Below, piece after piece: positions 53,197 to 61,794 of a stretch of DNA of 64,000 bases (the stretch's first letter is position 1; each line of letters starts with the position of its first letter). Under the pieces are notes generated by a model. That model made no database searches. It saw nothing but the letters and a program-made list of their open reading frames with translations, and was not told the origin of the DNA. This stretch comes from Geitlerinema sp. BBD 1991-9. GTDB lineage: Bacteria > Cyanobacteriota > Cyanobacteriia > Cyanobacteriales > Geitlerinemataceae. The position numbers were made by a program, and so were the translations under genes. The stretch covers positions 22,762 to 86,761 of the forward strand of contig LWRO01000010.1 in assembly GCA_001657325.1 (NCBI GenBank), written 5' to 3'.

Positions 53197-54186
53197 TTAC
53201 CCTCCAATTTGTGACATTGTCCGAGTGTAAGCTCCGGTGTCTGTACCGTTATCTCGATCTTTGAAGTTGATGGTAGCTTTGATGTCGAGGAGATGTCGAA
53301 CTTTGTCTCGTAAGTCTTCCGTTGAAATTCCTTGACGTAACGCACTTCGGAGATCGATTTGACTGGTTTCGTTGAGAAGACACGGACGCAACCAACCGTC
53401 AGCGGATAGGCGCATTCGGTTGCATCGATCGCAGAAACATTCGGACATTTGGCTGATAAATCCCAAGGTTCCTTTCGCGCCGGGAATTTGGAAAATATCG
53501 GCCGGGCCCGCTCCCGTAATGCTGGCGGCTTCGAGTCCCCACTGCTGGCGGATGCGCTGGCGTAATACTTCTGAGGGAATCCAACCGTCTCGATCGAATA
53601 ACGCTGCATTCCCGATCGGCATGAATTCGATAAACCGGACGTGCCACGATCGATCGATCGTCAATGCCGCTAAATCGAGAACTTCTTCGTCGTTGATACC
53701 GGGCATGACGACAACGTTAATTTTTAAAGGATCGAACCCCACCTCATAAGCTTTCTGTATTCCCTCCCACGTTTGCTTCCAGCGGCTTCGTCCGCGATTT
53801 CCGATAATTTTGTCAAATTTGTCAGAATCGAGGGAATCCAGACTGATATTGACGCGCTTCAACCCCGCGTTGTAAAGCGCCTCGGCTTTGTCCGCCAAGA
53901 GAAATCCGTTGGTCGTCATTGCCAAGTCTTGGGTTTCGGGAATTGCAGCGAGATCGCGCGCGATCTCGACGACATCCGGTCGTAATAACGGTTCGCCCCC
54001 AGTCAGACGAAAGCGACAAAACCCCAGGGGAACGAACACCTCGCGCACGAGTGTCAGTAATTCTTCCCGGCTCAAAAGATTCTGTTGCAGGATGTACTGA
54101 AGTTCGTCTCCATTTGGCATACAGTACTGACACCGAAAGTTACATCGATCGATCAGGCTGATGCGAAGGTAGTCTACAGGATTCAT
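53197..54186 (-). CDS. moaA: GTP 3',8-cyclase (molybdenum cofactor synthesis protein A)
   Basis: A 329-residue radical-SAM enzyme that starts molybdenum cofactor synthesis by rearranging GTP. The N-terminal cluster motif is [14 protein letters not shown] (Cys at about 14, 18 and 21). [12 protein letters not shown] and [11 protein letters not shown] follow, and the C-terminal second cluster is formed by [21 protein letters not shown]. The double-glycine end (MSQIGG), needed for activation by MoaC-linked chemistry, is present. Molybdenum cofactor serves nitrate reductase. No other moa gene lies in the window. It converges on rpsD. Confidence 0.95.
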   Translation of the reverse strand: MNPVDYLRISLIDRCNFRCQYCMPNGDELQYILQQNLLSREELLTLVREVFVPLGFCRFRLTGGEPLLRPDVVEIARDLAAIPETQDLAMTTNGFLLADKAEALYNAGLKRVNISLDSLDSDKFDKIIGNRGRSRWKQTWEGIQKAYEVGFDPLKINVVVMPGINDEEVLDLAALTIDRSWHVRFIEFMPIGNAALFDRDGWIPSEVLRQRIRQQWGLEAASITGAGPADIFQIPGAKGTLGFISQMSECFCDRCNRMRLSADGWLRPCLLNETSQIDLRSALRQGISTEDLRDKVRHLLDIKATINFKDRDNGTDTGAYTRTMSQIGG

Positions 54187-54376
54187 CGATGTCGTGCGGT
54201 CGCGAGTTGTATGAAGATATTTTAACCAAACTCGTAACGAGTCTCATTTGCAAAACACCTGCAAAACGCAGCGCAATGTTGCAGAACGTAACGCAAATGT
54301 TTACCGAGTCCCCTCGATGAACTACTATGCTCAGATGTTTTGAATACCGTGTCACGGTTTTTAAGACAGTTTTTAA

Positions 54377-55423
<1,047 letters not shown>

Positions 55424-55467
55424 TCGGTTTGTCAATCGATCGACGTTCGATCTGTCCAGGTTTGTTG

Positions 55468-55496
55468 AGAGACGTGCAATCGCGCGTCTCTTTTTT
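55468..55496 (+). terminator. Terminator of hemB
   Basis: AGAGACG (55468-55474) pairs with CGTCTCT (55485-55491) over a 10-nt loop and five more T follow. It lies 45 nt past the hemB stop. Confidence 0.85.
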
Positions 55497-55538
55497 GATT
55501 GGAAGGGGTCAGTCCCCAAATCGTCGCGTTTTCAACAT

Positions 55539-55663
55539 TAGACCTCCTGCATAAATATTTCTGACCCCACCCCAACCCTCCCCTTGTGAAGGGGAGGGAG
55601 CGAGTTTCCCCCCTTCACAAGGGGGGATGAAGGGGGGTGAATTTGATTCATGCAGGAGGTCTA
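55539..55663. mobile_element. MITE family A, copy 4 (125 bp, most complete)
   Basis: Perfect 14-bp terminal inverted repeats: TAGACCTCCTGCAT (55539-55552) and ATGCAGGAGGTCTA (55650-55663). The interior holds two C/G-rich hairpins (CCTCCCCTTGTGAAGGGGAGG and CCCCCCTTCACAAGGGGGG types) and no coding capacity. The TA at each outer end fits a TA target duplication, as made by IS630/Tc1-mariner transposases. It sits between hemB and the kinase-GUN4 gene. Confidence 0.88.
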
Positions 55664-55792
55664 TTGATTTCCGACGATTCCCAACTGCGTCGAACCCAGT
55701 TCCAGCTCGAGCAAAGCCGTGGATTCCGTGAGATCGATTTGGATAGCGCTTATAAAATCGTGGCGATAGATGAAGATCGATCGACGAATTTT

Positions 55793-57226
55793 ATGAGTTA
55801 CTGTCTCAATCCCCAATGTTCTACACCGCAAAACCCCGAGAACGAACAGTTTTGCCTGAATTGCGGCACGAAACTACTGCTGCGCGATCGATACCGAGTT
55901 CTCGATCCGATCGGACAGGGGGGATTTGGCAAAACCTACCTCGCCGTTGACGAAGATATTCCCTCGAAACCCCGTTGCGTTGTCAAACAACTCCATCCCT
56001 TCGATCGAAACTCTCCCATCGGACAGAAAATGTTCGAACTGTTCCGTCGGGAAGCCGTCAACTTAGACAATCTCGGCCAACATCCCCAAATTCCCCAATT
56101 ACTCGGCCATTTCGAGCAAGATCGCCAACTCTATCTCGTCCAAGAGTGGATTGACGGACACACTCTCGCCGAAGAACTGCAACAAAACGGTACCTTCGAC
56201 GAACCGCAAATTCGCCAACTCCTCAAAAGCTTGCTTCCGGTGTTGCAGTACGTCCACGATCGAAGCGCCATCCACCGCGACATCAAACCCCAAAACATCA
56301 TGCGGCGACGGGACACCGGAGAACTCGTCCTCATCGATTTCGGCGTGGCGAAAGTCATCACCGGAACGGCGTTCGTGCAAACGGGGACGCTGGTAGGAAG
56401 TCCCGAATACATGGCACCCGAGCAAATTCGAGGACAAGTGTTTCCCGCCAGCGATATTTACGGTTTGGGGGTAACGTGTCTGCGATTGATGACGGGAATG
56501 TTACCGTTAGAACTGTACAATATTGCTCGCGGGTGTTGGCGCTGGCGAGAGTTTCTACCCACTAACGTTCGCATTTCGCCGCGACTCGGGGACGTGTTGG
56601 ATAAAATGCTCGAAATGCCGCTCGATCGACGTTATCGATCGGCGAAAGAAGTTTTAAGAGCGCTACAACCGCCAAAAACCAAGCCCGTTAAACCGCGTCC
56701 GCCTGGAAAACTCGCACCTGCACCCAAGCGATCGATTCTCGACAAACTGTTTCGTCCCAACGTTCCATCGACCCCCGATCGATTGGTTTCAGAAGTCGGA
56801 GTCGATTATACAGAATTGCGAGATTTGTTGGTTAAGGGAAAATGGAAAGAAGCCGACCGACAAACGCATCGAATTTTATGCTTTCTCGCACGCGGTTCAG
56901 TAGGAGGATATCTGACCGCAGGTGAGGTGAAGAAACTGCCGATTTCGGATTTACTGACGATCGATCGATTGTGGGTCAAGTATTCTAACAAACGCTTTGG
57001 ATTTAGCGTTCAACGAAAAATTTACGAAGCACTCGATCGAGATTATCCCGAATTTTGCAGTCGCGTGGGTTGGCCGGTTTCCATGACACGATCGCCGTCT
57101 CAAACGTTTCAATTCAACCTTCGAGCGCCGGTCGGACATCTCCCTTCGCGAACTTGGGCGAGTGGTTTAGAATTGTGGAAACATCAAGCGGCAATGTCTG
57201 ATAAGCTCACAAAGGCGTTGAAATAA
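55793..57226 (+). CDS. Ser/Thr protein kinase with zinc-ribbon N-terminus and C-terminal GUN4 domain
   Basis: A 477-residue protein. Residues 4-24 form a zinc ribbon (Cys 4, 9, 21, 24). A Hanks-type kinase domain spans about 34-300: GQGGFGKTYL loop, VVKQL lysine, HRDIKPQNIM catalytic loop, LIDFGVAK and MAPEQIRG, so it should be active. After a basic proline-rich linker, residues about 340-470 are a GUN4 domain: LRDLLVKGKWKEADRQTHRI, LTIDRLWVKYSNKRFGFSVQ. GUN4 binds porphyrins and stimulates Mg-chelatase. The start is the Met before the zinc ribbon, where other kinases of this type begin; a GTG inside the MITE would add 52 unrelated residues. A role in sensing tetrapyrrole level is inferred from the fusion and from hemB next door. 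Confidence 0.9.
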   Translation: MSYCLNPQCSTPQNPENEQFCLNCGTKLLLRDRYRVLDPIGQGGFGKTYLAVDEDIPSKPRCVVKQLHPFDRNSPIGQKMFELFRREAVNLDNLGQHPQIPQLLGHFEQDRQLYLVQEWIDGHTLAEELQQNGTFDEPQIRQLLKSLLPVLQYVHDRSAIHRDIKPQNIMRRRDTGELVLIDFGVAKVITGTAFVQTGTLVGSPEYMAPEQIRGQVFPASDIYGLGVTCLRLMTGMLPLELYNIARGCWRWREFLPTNVRISPRLGDVLDKMLEMPLDRRYRSAKEVLRALQPPKTKPVKPRPPGKLAPAPKRSILDKLFRPNVPSTPDRLVSEVGVDYTELRDLLVKGKWKEADRQTHRILCFLARGSVGGYLTAGEVKKLPISDLLTIDRLWVKYSNKRFGFSVQRKIYEALDRDYPEFCSRVGWPVSMTRSPSQTFQFNLRAPVGHLPSRTWASGLELWKHQAAMSDKLTKALK

Positions 57227-57991
57227 AAAAAGACTGATTCTAGCTTAATTTCAATGCTTTTCAAATTCGCGCAGAAAACAATGAAATTTAAGTGAACAAT
57301 ACTTTATCTTGAGGCAAAGTTGAATCTAGACTGTAAAGTGTCTTAGTATCCATACATATGTTGGTGAAAGAAACATGGCAGCCCCATTTGAGTTTTGAAC
57401 AGAGTTGTAAGTTAGAATTCTTACGCCACAAAGAGTTTTTCCTTTACAGAATTTTTCAATCTGGTGAGGTGCAGATTCATGGCTTAAGTCCTTATTTAGC
57501 AAGAGCTAGGTGTACCTCACTTTTCAGAGAAATGCTGTAGGATTTTACGAATCATTTGGGTGCATCTCAGTTCTATTTTAAGTATTTATACTTAAAAAAA
57601 TGAATCCCCTTCTAGCAGTCTTTGAGAAATATCTTGACAAATTCCTGAACTTGTGAATTCACAAAATTGAGATGCACCCGAGCAGAATATGGTTTGCTTC
57701 TGACTGCAGATGACTTTAAAGCATTTCTTTTATCTGTTTTCAAAAACTTAGATGCCTGACACTTATCTTATGACAACCCAGATTTATCCATATTTATTTT
57801 ACAAGTTCTTCAGTGATATGAATCACATATAGCAGTTCTTGCAATTACGAGTGATGTACGAAATTCTAAAAGTCTGACCACGCATAAATCAAGATGTATC
57901 ACATAGTTTTGGAAATCGCTATAAATGTAGTCTAGACCAAAAAAAATTGAACATATAGAAAACCTAAACTCTCTAGTTTATAGAGGCTCAA
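57227..57991. other. Repeat-bearing non-coding region
   Basis: About 765 bp, AT-rich, no supported gene. It contains GTGAGGTGCA/TGTACCTCAC ends around 57464-57523, the family B element at 57558-57679, and around 57825-57860 a sequence (ATAGCAGTTCTTGCAATTAC) of a type often seen at the ends of decayed cyanobacterial insertion sequences. I read it as a graveyard of small mobile elements. Confidence 0.5.
57558..57679. mobile_element. MITE-like element, family B (122 bp)
   Basis: Perfect 12-bp terminal inverted repeats GGGTGCATCTCA (57558-57569) and TGAGATGCACCC (57668-57679). The interior is AT-rich and non-coding, with an AAGTATTTATACTT palindrome near the left end. Related ends occur at 27455-27686 and singly at 61403-61414. 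Confidence 0.75.
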
Positions 57992-58573
57992 TTAAGTTAT
58001 TATTTTCAGAATAAGATACAAAAGAAGTGGGTCTGTTGGAATTGTGGTGTAATTTGATTGACTATGATACCAAAACCCTTGTAGGGGCGAACGGCCGTTC
58101 GCCCCTACAAGATCGATCGAACTCTGGTTCGATCGATACGCCATAAAAAATAACGGCAGTCTGAAAACCTTTTTCAAAATCCCCAAGATACCGTATCGCA
58201 AATGCAACTGTGGTGGAATGTCATCATCCGTCATTTCCACAAATCCCAACCGTTGATAAAACAAACACAGGCGTTTTCCCAAACAATCCACATACAACGA
58301 TCGAGTGGCTTGTTCGATGAGATGTTTCGCCATGGCCGTACCGATCCCTCGATGTCGCCAATCCCGCGCGACGACCAAACTTCCCAACTCTTGAACCCCA
58401 TCGAACTCCCGCAACTGACCGCAGGCGATAATCCGACGATCGATCTCCAACACCCAAAATTGCTGCCAGCGCAGCTGTGTCGGATCGAGGAACGCTCGAA
58501 AAACCAAACCGCGAATGCCAGGTAAGTCCTCAACCGTAGCACGTCGTAACGTTGATTCAGGTGGAAACATCAT
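57992..58573 (-). CDS. GNAT-family N-acetyltransferase with repeat-derived C-terminus
   Basis: A 193-residue protein. The acetyltransferase fold covers about residues 8-135: LRRATVEDLPGIRGLV at the start, the acetyl-CoA binding loop RDWRHRGIGTAMAKHL (R/Q-x-x-G-x-A-like) and LGKRLCLFYQRLGFVEM. The substrate is unknown. From about residue 148 the sequence no longer looks like the family: it is encoded by a perfect 34-bp palindrome (58078-58111) and AT-rich DNA beyond it, so the original stop has been lost and the frame extended by about 45 residues. Convergent spacing to the right is short: the TpsA gene is on the same strand 37 bp upstream. Confidence 0.8.
   Translation of the reverse strand: MMFPPESTLRRATVEDLPGIRGLVFRAFLDPTQLRWQQFWVLEIDRRIIACGQLREFDGVQELGSLVVARDWRHRGIGTAMAKHLIEQATRSLYVDCLGKRLCLFYQRLGFVEMTDDDIPPQLHLRYGILGILKKVFRLPLFFMAYRSNQSSIDLVGANGRSPLQGFWYHSQSNYTTIPTDPLLLYLILKIIT
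58078..58111. repeat. 34-bp perfect palindrome inside the GNAT coding end
   Basis: The left half CTTGTAGGGGCGAACGG is followed directly by its exact reverse complement. This is one of the common cyanobacterial GTAGGGGCGAACGGCC intergenic palindromes. Here it is translated as part of the extended GNAT C-terminus. Confidence 0.9.
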
Positions 58574-58609
58574 CGGTGTTCGGCCTGATGGGAGGGCAAT
58601 CTTTACGAT

Positions 58610-61342
58610 TTACTTTACAGCCTCCACCAGCTCCACTCGTCCGTCGTCGCGGACGATCCATCCCGTCGCCTCTTGTAAATTCAGCAGTTCTTCAGATAAC
58701 GGTTCCTCAGACGATCGACTCGGGAGCGGTTGCGGTTCCCATATCGGTAACATCCCCACCGTCGCGTATTCGGGCGTGTTCCACGACATCCCACTCCGAC
58801 CGACGACAACAAAACGACTCCCCGCTCGCACTGCTGCACAGCTATCGACAACTAACCCCGAGACCTCGACAAATTCCTCCGAAAGTTCGACGAAGCCCCC
58901 TTCTGTATTCACTTCAGGCGTGCTTAGCTCAACGATGCCGCTAAACGCCGGGCCGAGGTCTGAAGTCGCAGTAATATCACTTTCCGGCGTGAGAGAATCG
59001 CGAAACGCTGTCCCGAAAATGCCCTGAGATGTAATTTCAACACGACCGCCACGACCCTGGAGTGCGTTGGCGGTAATGTCGCTGTTGTCAAGGGCAACGA
59101 GGGTGTCAGTTTCGAGCGCAATGTTGCCACCATCGGCGTTTCCCGCATTGGTGGAAATGAGACTGTTCTGTCGCAGTTGCAAGATCGCAGCGCGAACGCG
59201 AAGGTTTCCCCCTGTCCCCGAGACTGTTGCTGCATCTAACTGTCCGCCGTTGTCGAGAAAAAGTGCGTCGGCTTCGATATCCAAGCTTCCCGCATCTCCC
59301 GTTCCCAGGCTCGTGACGGTAATGCGCGCGCCGTCGCGGACGACGATTTCTCCAGCACGCACTTGCACGTCTCCCGCTGCACCACTAGCGACCAAGTCCC
59401 GGAAGTCTTCCCGTCCCGACGATGCACCGAGACGGCTGGGAAAATTAACGGACGTTTCCCTTGGGTCGGACGTTCCCGAAAGTTCGATTCGATCGACTGA
59501 AATCGAGATATTCCCACCTCGGCCGCGGTTGAGTGCTGCGGCCTCGATCGCCGCACCATCTCGGATAATGAGTTCTCCGGTCGAGATCGCGATATTACTC
59601 GCCGGAAACTCACTCAACGTATTCGTCGTGATGCCGCTGCGAAACTGTCCGTTCGCCGACACGCCAACGATCTCGATCGAATCCGTTGCTTCGATATTGA
59701 TGTTACCCCCCAACCCACCAGACGGAATGATAATACTGCCCACTCCCAAACGTTCGCCACTCTGAGCGTTTACTTGTCCCCCTCCCCCGATCGACAGGTG
59801 ACGGGTGCGAACGTCAATATTGCCTCCGTTTCCCGTTCCAAATGCAGTTTGAGTAAATAACCCGGAAGGTAAAAGCAAGGCATCTAGAGGTCGATCGAAG
59901 ATTTCGATCGAGTCCGACGCGACCACGGACAAATCCCCCCCGTTGCCCGCTCCAAGAGTAATGGCATTGACGATACCACTGTCAGTCAAACGGAGGGTTT
60001 GCGTCTCGATCGTGAGGTTCCCCGCATTTCCCGTTGTACCTCGTACTGCCCCAGTCGAAACAAACGATTCATCAACTTCAAGAGTATCGCGGGCTTGGAT
60101 TTCGAGGTTGCCGCTGTTGCCCGATGCACTGGTAACCGAGATTAAGATAGCTCCGTTTCGCAGACTTAATCGTTCGGTCTCGATGCGAACGTCTCCTGCA
60201 TCGCCGAGAGCGTCGGAGATGGCAAGAGTCCCGAGTTCTAGGGTGGTGACATCGAGAGTTCCCAGCGCCGCTTGAATTTCCAATTGAAGTAACAAGGGGA
60301 AACCCGCTCCGATGAGATCGACGCTCTCGCTGGCTCGGAGTTGCAGGTTGCCCCCGCGTCCCGTGCCAAAGGTCGCCGTTGACAGAAGCATTCCATCGCG
60401 CAAGGTGATGCGCTCGGCTTCGATCGAGATCGATCGACCGTCTATGTCTCCCAGCGTAGCTGACACGATGCGAGCGTTGTCTCGCACGAGAACATCTCCC
60501 CCCCGCAGGCGAATTGAACCGCCCCCTAAGCCACTGGTGTTAACACTGGCCGTTCCCGAAACATCGATGGTTCCCCAACGCTCGATCGAGCTTCCGTCAA
60601 ACTCAATCCCCGTCGCCGTTGGGAAGATATTCAATCGATCGGGACTGTTGACGCTCGCCAGTTGAATGTCTCCCTGAAACGCCGTTAAATCGCCACTTTC
60701 AAGCCGCACGTTTCCACCGAGAAGCGCGAGGGTTCGACCGGGTTGCACCGTTAATCCCGTTGCTGTGGGTAACGCTTCCGGTAAACCGGGAATGGGAGAA
60801 AGAGCGCTCGATCGATTGACAATGTCACCCGGTGTCTCGCCAAACTGGACTCCTACCGGAACACTTACCGTGAGCAAGGGGTCAGCATTCGGGGCAACTG
60901 TACTAAACTGACTGCCGTTGTCAAACCAAATCCCTTCAGCGGTGCTGGCAAAGAACGAACCGCCCAGGTCGAGACGGGCGTTTTCACCGAACACGATCCC
61001 GTTGGGGTTAATCAAAAATAAACTCGCACCCCCGTTGGCGGCTAAAGTTCCATCAATGCGGGAAATATCGTTTCCCGTCACGCGGCTGAAAATGGTTTCG
61101 ATGTTGGGAAGATTGTTGAATCTCGCAACGGTATCGGCGGGAATGGAGAATTCCGAGAAACTGTGAAACAAAAGATTGTTAACCGTCGTCCCGTCTTCGA
61201 TCGAGACTTCGTTGCCTACCTCTACAATGCGAGAATTGATAGGCAAGGTACGATCGGGAACGATCTGCGCGAGAACAGGCGATACAATTAAAAAATTTGC
61301 GGACAGAATCCCAAAGAGGGAAGAATGGCTGAAAAGAATCAT
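58610..61342 (-). CDS. Two-partner secretion exoprotein (TpsA, filamentous haemagglutinin N-terminal domain)
   Basis: A 910-residue exoprotein. A signal peptide (cleaved near VLAQIVPD) is followed by the TPS secretion domain (about residues 30-200): VSIEDGTTVNNLLFHSFSEF, IDGTLAANGGASLFLINPNG and IVFGENARLDLGGSFFASTA (NPNGI-type motif). The rest is a long parallel beta-helix with repeating INLEATDSIEI / GNISISVDRIELSG / LQVRAGEIVVRDGARITVTS type coils and a variable acidic C-terminus. It should be exported through a TpsB such as the one at 10228-12072. Its second half is nearly repeated in the paralogue upstream at 61791. Confidence 0.9.
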   Translation of the reverse strand: MILFSHSSLFGILSANFLIVSPVLAQIVPDRTLPINSRIVEVGNEVSIEDGTTVNNLLFHSFSEFSIPADTVARFNNLPNIETIFSRVTGNDISRIDGTLAANGGASLFLINPNGIVFGENARLDLGGSFFASTAEGIWFDNGSQFSTVAPNADPLLTVSVPVGVQFGETPGDIVNRSSALSPIPGLPEALPTATGLTVQPGRTLALLGGNVRLESGDLTAFQGDIQLASVNSPDRLNIFPTATGIEFDGSSIERWGTIDVSGTASVNTSGLGGGSIRLRGGDVLVRDNARIVSATLGDIDGRSISIEAERITLRDGMLLSTATFGTGRGGNLQLRASESVDLIGAGFPLLLQLEIQAALGTLDVTTLELGTLAISDALGDAGDVRIETERLSLRNGAILISVTSASGNSGNLEIQARDTLEVDESFVSTGAVRGTTGNAGNLTIETQTLRLTDSGIVNAITLGAGNGGDLSVVASDSIEIFDRPLDALLLPSGLFTQTAFGTGNGGNIDVRTRHLSIGGGGQVNAQSGERLGVGSIIIPSGGLGGNINIEATDSIEIVGVSANGQFRSGITTNTLSEFPASNIAISTGELIIRDGAAIEAAALNRGRGGNISISVDRIELSGTSDPRETSVNFPSRLGASSGREDFRDLVASGAAGDVQVRAGEIVVRDGARITVTSLGTGDAGSLDIEADALFLDNGGQLDAATVSGTGGNLRVRAAILQLRQNSLISTNAGNADGGNIALETDTLVALDNSDITANALQGRGGRVEITSQGIFGTAFRDSLTPESDITATSDLGPAFSGIVELSTPEVNTEGGFVELSEEFVEVSGLVVDSCAAVRAGSRFVVVGRSGMSWNTPEYATVGMLPIWEPQPLPSRSSEEPLSEELLNLQEATGWIVRDDGRVELVEAVK

Positions 61343-61402
61343 TCAAAAGATTGAGGAAATCGGGTCTAATCCCACGATACGCTGTTCGAGAATCTGAAAA
61401 AG

Positions 61403-61414
61403 TGAGATGCACCC
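61403..61414. repeat. Lone family B terminal repeat
   Basis: TGAGATGCACCC, identical to the right end of the element at 57558-57679, without a matching left end in the preceding 60 bp. It lies between the TpsA and cupin gene starts. Confidence 0.5.
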
Positions 61415-61476
61415 ATTGAACGTTTGTTGCTTTGAGCGAAATGATGGAGTGAGATTGCAGAGTCGATCGAGACATT

Positions 61477-61794
61477 ATGGCAAACATTTTCCAACTTCCC
61501 TCGCCACTTCCCGACCGCGAACTGCTAGAACCCCTGGCCACCGGAAACGACACGCTCGTCGAACGTATTGTTTCCAGCGGACAGACGACACCGAGCGGTC
61601 AGTGGTACGACCAAAACCGCGATGAGTGGGTCGTACTGCTGCAAGGTGAAGCTGTTCTGTCCTACGAAGACGGTTCCCAAGTGACGCTGAAGCGAGGCGA
61701 TTACCTACTCATTCCAGCTCGAACCAAACACCGCGTCGAGTATACCAGTGCCGAACCGCCGTGTATTTGGCTGGCGGTTCACGGGAATTTTTAA
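61477..61794 (+). CDS. Cupin domain protein
   Basis: A 105-residue single cupin. The conserved pattern is GQWYDQNRDEWVVLLQGEAV, SYEDGSQVTLKRGDYLLIPA and TKHRVEY, which would place metal ligands around the glutamate/aspartate of the first motif and the histidine of KHRVEY; the usual HxH of motif 1 is not present, so metal binding may be altered. Small cupins of this type are often labelled phosphoribosylaminoimidazole carboxylase-like or simply cupin, and its reaction is unknown. It is inserted between two TpsA paralogues, in the opposite direction; its TAA overlaps the stop codon of the second TpsA. Confidence 0.85.
   Translation: MANIFQLPSPLPDRELLEPLATGNDTLVERIVSSGQTTPSGQWYDQNRDEWVVLLQGEAVLSYEDGSQVTLKRGDYLLIPARTKHRVEYTSAEPPCIWLAVHGNF

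Noticed and set aside
57358..57540. 60-codon frame in the repeat-rich gap
   Set aside because: It crosses mobile-element ends (GTGAGGTGCA/TGTACCTCAC) and has no coding features.
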